Shown here: positions 12,501 to 24,500 of the stretch, in pieces
Numbering within the stretch: position 1 is the stretch's first letter
Layout of the letters: every line of letters starts with the position of its first letter
Assembly: GCF_037042905.1 (NCBI RefSeq)
Contig: NC_087249.1
Span: forward strand, 51,986,901-52,050,900
Length of the DNA stretch: 64,000 bases
Reading direction: 5' to 3'
DNA from: Lytechinus pictus
Lineage: Eukaryota; Echinodermata; Echinoidea; Temnopleuroida; Toxopneustidae
The notes under the pieces: model-generated
Database searches by the model: none
The model's input: only the letters and a program-made list of their open reading frames with translations
Told to the model about the DNA's origin: nothing
Position numbers and translations under genes: made by a program

Positions 12501-15500
12501 CTATGTTTCACAATCTACATGCCAATTCAGCAAAATACCCCCAAAGTTCATTGACCTTAAATGACCTTTGATCTTGGTCATGTGACCTGAAACACCCACA
12601 GGATATTCAGGGATACATGGTTATGAACTAGATCCATAAACTTTTAAAGTTATGACAATTCCACAAATACCCCCAACATTATCAAAGTTTGTTGGCCCTA
12701 AAAGACCTTTGAACTTGATCATGTGACCTGAAACTTGCTTAGGATGTTCAGGGTTACTTAATTGCTCTCATGTCTAAGTTTCATGAACTAGATCCATAAA
12801 TTTTCAGTTATGACAATTCCACAAATACCCCCAAAATGGTCAAAGTTCCTAGACCCTAAATGACCTTTGACCTTAGTCATGTGACCTGAAACTCAGGCAG
12901 GATCTTCAGTAATACTTGATTACCATTATTTTTAAGTTTCATGAACTAGGTCCGTATATTTTCTAAGTTATGATGACATTTCAAAAACTTAACCTTGGTT
13001 AAGATTTCAATGTTGACGACGTCCGTCGGAAAAGCGGCACCTATAGTCTCGCTTTGCTATGCAGGCAAGACGAAAATGGGCAGATGTCTGTGTTACTCCA
13101 TTCTCATATCAGGGGCCAAGAATCTTAATCAGCTGGTAAATGTTTGTTTTTGCTAAAGCCCTCCAGCTGTGCTCGTAAGGCCCCTGCATATTATTACCCA
13201 GTTTTGGGGGATCTAAAACATGGAGAAAAAAATAATAATGAAGCATATACTAAATTCTACCTAACAGCCAAATCAGCTGACCTTTAGGAAGCAGTCTGGC
13301 TCTAGGCCTCCACCTTGGGAGGTTGAGAAAGAGATGCTCACACTGCTGGAGGAGAACCATAAAGTCAAAAGAGAGAACGAAGCACTGAGAACAAAGCTTG
13401 CCAAAGCAGTTGGTAAGAAGGAATAGCATTAAGAATTCAAAGGGGCAAGGCCAAGGTGGTGCTCACTTTCGAATCTTTCAAATCCATTCATGAAGGGCAT
13501 TAATAGTAAAAAAAATTTTGATGGGATATGCACTGGATTACCACAGGACACCAAGGCCTTGGGTTAATTCGAGCCGTCTTTAATGTTTCATGATGGCATG
13601 TATTACTACTTACCTTTGCTAGGAATACTATATAAAAAAATCCACTTTATACTGTTATCAAGATTTTTTCCAACAATAATTTTTTTGCCAGGGATCACAG
13701 GAGCCTACTTTATTTTGCAATGCAAATTTTAAAAGAAATGTGAGGAGGATCATAGATCATAATAATTTGAAGACAGTATTTGATGAAACAATAAATTTGT
13801 GGGGACTCCAGAAGTACTTTCCCTAGCATTACACGAGGATTTTTATTGTATCCTTTAGTATAAAACCTTCACAAGATTTACAAATTTATCATACACAATT
13901 TTGCTATATTTTCCTTTAAAGATGCAAGTCAAATTTAAAAAGTGTAATTATTCCATAATTTCTTACATCTTTACCATTATAAATAATCAGTTTTCAATGA
14001 ATCCTGTATTTTCAGATGTGGGTGACTTGAAGAACATTTTGGAGACTACCATACTCAACATCCAGAAAAAACAAATTGTTCAACCATCACTCAATGAGCA
14101 GACTCCCTCCAGCCAAGTGTCCCAGCCAATCATTGAAACCCTGCACATGACTCAAGACATGGACTTGATATCACAACCTCAGCTCTCCAGTATGGTTGAT
14201 CACAACATGTCGTCAATGCAAGGGTTTCCCTTATCTACATCGGTCACACAGAGACAACCTCCTAGGCGAGCCCCAACAGTAAACTCTGTGAGCCACCAGC
14301 TAACAAGAACATCCTCGTCCACTACTACTGCCCAAAGTCAGTCTAGAGCACCAGAATCAGAAATGGATAACCCTTACATCGTCAGAGTTCAGTCACTAGC
14401 CGAGTCAACGCCCATTCCACCAGCACCGCCTCACCCTGTCGAAGTCCGACCTGCTGGGATTGCTCCACGTGAGAAACAAGGGGGAAATTCCATCAACCAA
14501 TTAAACAGAGGGTACACTAGGCCTTCGGCGCAGATCAACCAGCGAAAGAACAATGTGAGACAGAGGCAGATAAAGACCCCTCATTGGCAGGCTAGCTATG
14601 TTTCAGATGGTATCACTGAACGTCTCAGGATTGGACGGAGTGGGGTGAGCCAAAGCCCTTCCATGAGTACCAATAGTACTATTGCAAATATTTCGGCACC
14701 ATCAATACAACGCATGAAACCTATTACAATGAAGGGTGCGGCTCAAGATGATCATGATGGGGATAAGGTGAGAGACAAGAACATGTAGCTTAGAAGTGCC
14801 ATCTAGATGTACAGATTTCCTCTCGTCATGTCTACATCCTTTAAAAGAGATTGCTTTGTATTAAATTGGTTTATTAAAGGACAAGTCCACCCCAACAAAA
14901 AATTTATTTGAATAAAAAGAGAAAAATCCAACAAGCATAACACTGAAAATTTCATCAAAATCGGATGTAAAATAAGAAAGTTATGACATTTTAAAGTTTC
15001 ACTTAATTTCACAAAACAGTTATATGCACATCCTGGTCGGTATGCAAATGAGGAGACTGATGACGTCATCTACTCACTATTTCTTTTGTATCTAATTATA
15101 TGAAATATTCTAATTTTCTCCTCATTGTCAAGTTAAACAGTGATTAATTCCTCCCTATACATGTGGAATCAGCATTGTTTAATACTATATGGTTCAGTCA
15201 AGTCGGTCCTTATGGACAAATCTGTAAAAAATGAAATATTGTATAATTCAAACAATAAAAAACAAAAGAAATAGTGAGTAATGGACATCATCGACTGACT
15301 CATTTGCATGTCAGTGAGTTGTGCATATCACTATTTTGTGAAAAATAAGCGAAACTTTAAAAAATACCATAACTATCTTATTTTACATCCGATTTTGACG
15401 AAATTTTTGGTGTTATGCTAGTTTGATTTTTCTCTATTTATTTAAATCAACATTTTGCTGGGGTGGACTTGACCTTTAAAAACATCAGCTCGAATGGTCA

Positions 15501-18500
15501 CATTACAAGCTCCTTACACCATGTGAGCTCACAGGACACTACTATTGGGCATCTTGTCATCTCTCCTAAAGGATGAAGACATGATGGGATCGGAGATATT
15601 GTCATCTGGTCATTTTTTCTACTGGATGATCACATGACAAGAAGATTATCTGTACATCTGGATAGCACTTCTAAGCTTCCATAAAATCTTGGTGAATGCT
15701 TACTTTAAACTATAAACTCAGAATCAGAATAAGACAAGATGTCTAACCATAAGCAACAACTGGTGCTCCCCCTCACAGCCTCCCCCCCCCCCCATCCTAA
15801 AAACATACCCCTAGATTAAAATTATAATACAGATTTGGAAGTCTGCTACCCCCGTTACACTATAAACTCCCCTTCCCATATTTTGGGGTTAAAGCAAAAT
15901 ATTGTGTGAAATATTGTGAATTCATGACCATAGCATCAAGATCATCTCCTAATTTTCATATTTTTTTCAATCTTCAGCTGGTCGAGCTTGTTGTGGGCTC
16001 GGGCATCTGGTTACCAAGGAAACAGCTAAAGCTGTCGCAGAGAACCAAAGGACTCAGCCAGTACACCAGGAAGTTAGTCATGCTCCTGTTCAACATGAAA
16101 GAACTCAGTACCAGCTCTGTTACTGGCTTCAAGGCAACAGGCAAAGGCAGTGAGAATGCCATCAAGCGTCCGGCCCTGGACCCCAAGAGAGTTCATGCCA
16201 TAATCAGTAAGTCCGTTGAAACACAACATTTGTCCTAAGGGGGACACTCAACAAACTATCACTGTACAATTTTTAAATTTAAATCCAGTAGCGAACAGTT
16301 TAATAATGGGGAAATGTTTTGGGGTCTTTCCATGAAGTTGGGGCATGAATTGGGTCATTTCAGCATAACTCAAGACTAACTATACGGTGCGTATAAAAAA
16401 AACGGGACAGATTTGAAAAGTCTATAAAATTTTTTTTTCAAATTATGATGTCTATATTTTGATGTTAATAGGTGCTCTAAGGTCCTATCTTTCAAATGCC
16501 ATTAAAGAAATCAGTTTCGTTCATGCTTGAGCGAACACGGAATGTTTTTGTCTGGGGTTAAAAAGGAGGCTTGCGCCAAAATGGCATAAAATTATAAATA
16601 TGATGATCGGACTTCTTGCTAATTAGCAGACTTCCTCTTAACCTTTTCATTATCTTTGCCATAATTTCAAATTATGCGGTCAAAATTCATTTTCAGATCT
16701 ATTTGCTTGAATTGTTCTGTTGTTGTTTCTTTTTAATATGCTCTCTGTTAGCTTCGAATATTCCTTTAAGCTAAAACAATTTTGTTTCAACCGAAGTATG
16801 GGAGAGCGTGGATTTTTTATCAAATCCTTTCATTGTGTGTTACAAAGGTTATGGTGCCTTTTGAGTTTTGAACTGTGCCACACAGATGGGCGGGGGCTCG
16901 GGATGCTCCCCCCTCAATTGAAATAAATCATGACCAAGAAAAAAAGTGGACAGGAAATAAAAGGAAAGATAGAAAGTAAAATATGATATTGTTTTCTGAA
17001 TATTTTAAATGTCAAAATCTATCACAAAATTTTATATTGTAATAAAAAAGTGGGAATATTTGCGTGCTCACTTCGCTCGCTTTCAACTTTTTAATACATT
17101 TTACCCGATCTGCCATACATGTATCTAGCTCCTTCAAAATTGACTCAATACACCATTGCCATTGAAAGACATGAATCCCTTCCTGTGTTTCCTGTCAAGC
17201 AATTAAACTTGGTCAAGGAATAAATGACCCCTTGAAAAATAGATTCATGTCTTTTAAAGGTACATAACATAATTTGTTTCACATAATAAAAGGATTTGAA
17301 TAATCAAGTTTTCCCAATTAATAATGCAAATCTTCCATGCTTGGGTTGACAAAAAATCTTCTTTTCTCAGATACTTATTAAGGAAAATTAAAAGGTAAGA
17401 GAAGTTTAAATGAAAAAACCAAACAAAATAATTCAAGTAAATAAATAAATTTGTAAATAAAATTTAACAGCATAATTCGAAAATTGTGGCACAGATAATG
17501 AAAAGGTCAAGAGGAAGTCTCCTGATTAGCAAGAAGTCTGATCATCATATTACTCATATTCTGCAATTCTGGCGCAAGCCTCTTTTTGAACAAAAACGTC
17601 CCGTGTTCGCTCAAGCATGAACAAATTTTTTTTTTTTTTGCATTTCAAAGATAAGATTTTAGAGCATCTATTAACATCAAAATATAAATATCATAATTTG
17701 AAACAATTTTTTTATAGACTTTTCTAAACTGTCCCGTTTTTTTAATACGCACTGTATAAGATATTTTTTGTTTGTAGGCTTTATATTTGTATTAAATGGC
17801 ATTACATTTTACTGGAAATTTGGGGCTATTTAGACTCATTTTGAGCCAAACAGAGAATAATGCTGTACATAAAGAGTTACAACTGTTGTAACTTTGCCAT
17901 TATGGCAACTACCATGGTAACCTTGATTTTGATTGGCTGCTGAGCCCTGTTGCCATGGTAGTTGCCATAATGGCAAAGTTACAACAGCTGTAACTCTTAA
18001 TGAAATGGGCCCCAGGTCCTAAAATTCAAATTATGGCAATTAGGCTGACCAACACTTGATACAATATGCACATTTCCTTGTTTAATCAGGTAGCTACTTG
18101 TAAATACTTCAGATTTCCTTTGCATAGTTCAATTTATTTTTCAAAAGGAAATTTAAAAATAGTCACTATGCTACTAGGTGTCCACCAAATGTGACATTTC
18201 CCAATGCTACATGGACACTTATAATTTTTAAATTTTCTTTTGAAACTATACAGATGCACTAGGAAATCTGAGGTATTTAGCTACCTGACTTGACAAGTAA
18301 ATGTACTTATTGATTCAAGTTTTGGTCAGTCTAATTGCAATAATTTGACTTTTAAGACCAGATGTAAATATCCCAATACACAGACACCATGTCCATTAAA
18401 CAACCTTATACATAAAATGTACACTGTTTTACTAAATAACTTTAATAATAAAGAATTAAGCTAAATATATGTAGCCCTAAATTTACAGTAAAATGTATGG

Positions 18501-21500
18501 TCTTAATACTTATGTAAAGCCTACAAACGTAAAATGTATAGTATAATTATTATTGAGTTATGCTGAAATGTCACAATATGTGCCCCAACTTCATGGGAAG
18601 ACCCTTTTACAAATTTGTCTCAAGTGCATAATATATACATGTAGAATAGAGCATTTCCAGAAGCAGACAAGGTGGAGGATAAAACCAAAGAAACCTGTGC
18701 ATCAAACAGTGATAAATCAATGTTTTTAGGGTCTGATGCACAGATTCCCTCCATGTAACGCCACCTGAAACTTCTCTATACAGTACACCTTACTGAAGTT
18801 GATTCTTCTGGGTCACTGGTGGACTAGGTATGACTTAGGAACAAATTGTCTTGCGCTTCAATGAAAAAGGTTTTGTGAGTGCATCCATTTCATTTGCTCC
18901 AATGACTATGATTTGTATTCTCACTTCATTCTAAGGCAAAAATCCATATCACAACCCTAAATGTAGACAGGAAAAATTGTCAGGCCACCCTTGTAAATAC
19001 CTTTACCTTCCATATTGTCCTTATGAACAAGGAAATCGTAATTTGAATGATTCCAGTGAAAAATAAGGCTAATGACGGATATTTAGCACGTGTGAAACCA
19101 AACTAGAACATGATTAGAATCACAAATGCTATTATCACAGTCATGATTACAAAACAATCATCATCACGTGTGAAAAGGCCCTGAGTGACCTCAGACTCAG
19201 AGTAAGCTTCCCAGAGAATGCTAGGTTTCCAATCCAGATATCACTCAAGGTAATTTTGGGTCAATATACATGTACCTTGATCTTGTCATCAACAATGATC
19301 CGACTCTCTACTTAAATATTTTTTTATGTCAGTCTTATGTAAGTAAAGTGAACCCAAATAAACTTGCCAAAACCCAAAAAGCTCTATCAGGCTTGATCAA
19401 GTTTACAGATCAAAAAGGAAATTGAGCAGAAGCATTTTCTCATCCTATTTCATTACTTGACACCAATATTGTGTCCTATTTTTCTGAATTGCATTATTTT
19501 AATTTATCTTTTACCAGCTGCTGTTCAGAAGCGCTTCCCTGCAGCTTCACCATTCAAAGTCAAGCAAGTCATGAGTCAGAAGCTGATGGATATCCGAAAG
19601 ACAGTCCGGAACAAACAACTCAAGAATGCCACATGGAAACAAAGAGGATTACACCATGGCATAATCTAAGATGGACCAGTTTCCTGCATTTAAGAGACAT
19701 TGAAATTCAACTATATCAGTTTATTCACTCAAGTTGAGTTCTTGTTGGAATTTTTATCAACTAAAAGTTAAGGCCACTGCCAAAAACCATCTGAAAGCAA
19801 CAACAATTAGACTATGTTCATTAGACCACCAGGAGATAAAAGGGGTTTTTCCCTAAAAGGACCCTGTTTGGAATTTTCATTGTTGCCTTGGTCTATCAAT
19901 ATCTCTTTGGTCTACATGCTAGCCAAAGCAGAAAAAAAAAAAGTATATGAACTTGTGAAAATTATCACTGGGGAGTGCTTCACAAAGATTTAAGTGTGAC
20001 TTTTTGAGTCCCACTTTAATTCCCATTTGCTTCCTGTATAAAAGTCATCACACAATTAGTTAAATCGAGCTGAGGATCCGTGCTACGTAGTATTAATCAA
20101 TACGATTGCATGTTATATCATCTGCACGTCTGCATTTAATCGTGACTCTGAGTCACACTTAACTCTTTGTGAAATCTATCCCTGGTCCTGGTTGTGATAA
20201 TCTCATTGTGATACCGGTAATCAATTACCTATTACATTATGCAGCTCTACAGAAACCATAGTGATTTTGTACAGTGTATATAATGTAAAGAAAATCACAC
20301 TAAAAAGCACATTGTTTTGGGGGTGCTTGCAAGTTTTTTTTATGTTAAATCAAAGCTGTATAGTTATGCAGGTTAATATTTTTGCTTTTCCACAATATAT
20401 TTGTTCATCCGTCCAGAAGTTGAGATTCAGTAAAAAAAAACTTTGCTATTGGTACATGTACACTGGTTGACAATAGGTTTGTCGATAAACAGCATTAGTA
20501 TTTTGTCTAAGACTTATAGAGAGACTAAGAAGACATAAAGTTGATGAAGATTTATTGCAAAGGATTAAGAGAAAAAATGCACCAGCTATCTTTCTATTTG
20601 CTTAGTTTGTGAAATTGTTTTAGGACTAGTGACAGCATGGCTTGTGTCTATCGAGGGATGATCCATGTTACAATGTACTTGTAAGAACTGTTCATGATAA
20701 AGATGATTTCATTACTTGGTAGCAAAAAGTCACATCTGCTGATTTGCCAAACTAGCAGGCAAGAAAGTAATATATGGTATGATCATTGTTCACCTTCAAA
20801 TAAAGCAGTCAGCATTACCTATTTGTTCTATGTTTCAAATCAATGACTTATAAATTATGATATATTCAAAACAGAGTTTAAATTAAAAAAAAAACAGGTT
20901 TGAATATTTCATATGATGATATGAATCATATATAATGAGATAAAAATGTTAATTCACATTGGTGTCAATGTAGAAACCTTTGTACGACACAGACACATTG
21001 TTTTGGTGAATATCGTTGTTTGTTACCAACTAATTGTATAAAATTTGGTAAAACTACATAACACATTTTGTTTGTTTGTTTGCTGTTTGGTTTTCCTTAA
21101 ATTATGAATCTACTGCCATAAGCCTGGAAAATGTGTTTATAAAACATGTCTTCTTGCCCATTTGCGATGTGTTTTAAAGATATCATTGACATTGCAAAGC
21201 TTGAATTTGAATGACACTGAGTTTTGAAGGTTTTTAGAAAGAAATCCAGTGATAGCAAAATTGATAATTTTGATAAAATTTGATAACAGTGCCAGCATTT
21301 GACCAAACAGCACCGTTTCTCTGTTCCTGGTTTTTTGTATGTTGTTTTTATCAATTTAATTCAATTTCACTCATTATTAAAGCAAACATACTACCACACT
21401 TTGTCAAATTTTTGAATTCCACAGTTCATCCTCTGTTCTCCCATTCCCTTTCTATATCCCTCTCTCTTCCCATTCCCTTTCTATCTCTGTCTCTCTCTTT

Positions 21501-24500
21501 CTCTCCATTCCTTTGTATTTCCCCTCTCTTAACATTTTAAAAGTATTATTTCCTTTCAAGGTTTGCCATACAAAGCACATATGTGGGTGCGTTGTGGTCT
21601 GGTGGTTCTGACTCTTGCCTTTCAAACAGAGGGTCGTGGGTTCGAATCCTAGCCATGGCGTGTTTTCCTTCAGCAAGAAATGTATCCACACTGTGCTGCA
21701 CTCGACCCAGGTGAGGTGAATGGACACCTGGCAGGATTGATTCCTTGCATGCACTGAGCGCCGGTGATGGTAGCTCGAGCTAAAGCCAGGGTAATGATAG
21801 CAAGCGCTTTGTATCCTCAGGCAAAAAGCGCTATATAAATCCAGCTATTATTATTATAAGGAAAGGGGTATTTAGAGGGCTGCTGTATAGTATTCAGGGG
21901 TTATCAAATAATACTGGAACTTAAAAAACAGAATAAATAAAGAGCATATATGCTTAGCTTTTCATTGATACTTCACTTGTGTATCTTTAGCTGACACTAT
22001 AAATGACTATTTAATTTTTAACTATTATAACTATTATATAAATATTTAACTATTTAATGCTGAACACAATTTAAGAATTTCATTTTGTCCAAATTTTGGA
22101 AAGTAATATGCAAAGGTGATTCATGGATATGCCTGCCAAATGAATGGATCTATACCATCTTGCAGGTATGCATGGTCTCAGAAAAGTTGAGGTGTTGCTC
22201 TGCTATATTTGGAACATAAAATTGTAAAATTTAATAATCTTTCAACATCAGCCCTCTAAATCAATTAACTTTAAACCTAGTATTTGATAAGAACTGTAAT
22301 TAACCCCATCATATTATACTTGAAAAGTCGATTCACTAGGTGAACTGGGCCCCATTGCATAAAAGTTACTGTAACTTTGCCATCCAATGGTAACTTCCCT
22401 AAAATCCTTGATTCTGATTGGCTGTTGAGCATTGTTACCATGATAGTTACCACAGGATGACTATTACTATTATAGTTAGTTTTGTGCAACAGGGCCCTGG
22501 AACTGAAAAACCTCTCAAATTTTCAGTACCAAATATCACCATGCAACCAAAAAAAAAGAAGAAAATTTATGGTCAATTATGCTATTTAAAGAGAAACAAA
22601 AATTAAGGATGTTTTAAACCATTGATTAATGATTTTTTTTTTTAGTTTCACTGCATGGGACTGAATTTTGTAAATAATGAAATAAAATGCTATGTTTTCA
22701 ATAGTTTTCACCAAACACTTGTACATTCTTGTCTATTCTTGTTTTATTGCATGACTTTTTATAACAGGTTTACTACCAGCCAATCAAATCAAATAATGTC
22801 AGTAGCTTTAGATTTTTTATTGCAAATTTGTTATTATAACTAATTTCAGGAACAGGCACCAGATCCTTGTTAACAACAATTTTAATCTAAAAATATCACA
22901 TTTCAGCGGAGTGTTTCATGAAATGACTTGTCAGACGTTTTATCTGACATTAACCATGTAGTAACAGTGCTTCTTAGCCAATTAAAATCAGGGAAATTTG
23001 TCAGACTTGTCGGACAAAAATGTTGATGAAATGCCCCCCCTGGTGTAAATCAAAATTGACTGAGACTCATTTGCACCAAAGAAAGAGCCCTGGTCGTGTC
23101 TTTTAAGTTGTGTGTACATTGTAACTTACAAACTGCTTGAAACACAAACCAGATTGGATGATAGTTGAAATGGTTCTCTACAGTTGTTATCCTGGCTATA
23201 GCACCTACATGTACCTCTAGCTGCCAAATAGACACTTTACCAGACCTTAAATGTTAATAGTTTTAGGCCTTCTTTCCATTGGGCACATTTCTATATTAAA
23301 GCACAATTAAAGCAGGAAATTAAAAAAAAGGGGAACAACAAATCTTTAAGGTCAAAGAGAGGGGTATTGAGGCCAATCAAAGGGGTATCTAAGGATATGA
23401 CCTTCGATGGGCTTGGATTAATTAAAGCCCAGGATCTACATGTACATGTAGAGTGGTACCAAGTAGGTTCATACATGTACCGCGTTCCCACCGTAAAAAT
23501 TTAAAAGGGAAAAATGAAGAGTGACCGCCCGCTCCTTCCCCGGTTTGCATACAGTAGGCCTACCTTGTATACTGCTTCCATGAACTTCTGATCATTCTTA
23601 GCAGCAAGGTCTATCTTCCTATCCAGAATCAACTGACTGACTGGCCTGGAGTAATCGCAGAGCATGAAATGCATGATGGGAAGGAATTCCTTTGGAGATC
23701 CTTTGGCAAGGCTACAACAATAAATGCAAAATATTCAAAAATGAAAAATACATATCATATATTTTAAACTGAATGTTTTTCTAGATTGTGAAATCACCCA
23801 TTCCTACTTATATATTACACAATCCTTATAGCACTTCAAGAAACTTTCTGTATTAAGCACTCTTATCAATATAATGTGTTAAAATTATTTATATGGACAA
23901 ACCTGTTTGCTATCATGTTCAAATATTTCAAATACAGTACTTTCACTCAAAGGTCGTTCTTGACACCATGAAATCCTGCCTGACTTAGCAACAAGTAATT
24001 TCTGCAAACTATATTCCAAATATTGCAGTGTATTTTATATCTAAAATGGTTTTAAGGGATACCTAAGTCCTAGGTTCCCGAGGAAGAGACATCCATAACT
24101 CTGAATTACTTTATGGCAAACAGGCTATTAAAACAAGAAAATACACTGTTATGGCAAACCATATTGATTGTAATAGAGTGACATTCACAGCACAAAACGG
24201 AAACATTAATGGCCACATTTTTTTTTCTCTGCAGTTCCCTTCTTAAACTGACATGATTAGCACTGAATTTACAATTTATCAAATTCCTTTGCCAGACATC
24301 ATAATCTTTGTTTATCCACTATATGGCTAAATTTGTATTTGAAATTCTAATATACACTGTAAATTCAGAATTAAGATCATGAATGATAAAATCCATTTAA
24401 GAAATAAATGGCTTTTATCAAAAATTAAACAGCATTAAAAATATTTATAACCGGTACTCTTTGGGGACGGCAGGAAAGGAACAATGGCAAAATGTTAGAA

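Larger units (their letters stand above)
16321..18605. mobile_element. Outer palindromic element of a nested transposon stack
   Basis: Left arm ggggtctttccatgaagttg ... catttcagcataactcaag and right arm gagttatgctgaaatg ... ccccaacttcatgggaagac are inverted copies. The arms continue on the inner side of the mariner insertion (gtttgtaggcttta / taaagcctacaaac), so the arm was interrupted after formation. Confidence 0.75.

Noticed and set aside
21595-21665. Functional tRNA gene at 21.6 kb
   Set aside because: The perfect B box is followed by a SINE body and a TTA tail, and the acceptor stem does not pair well.
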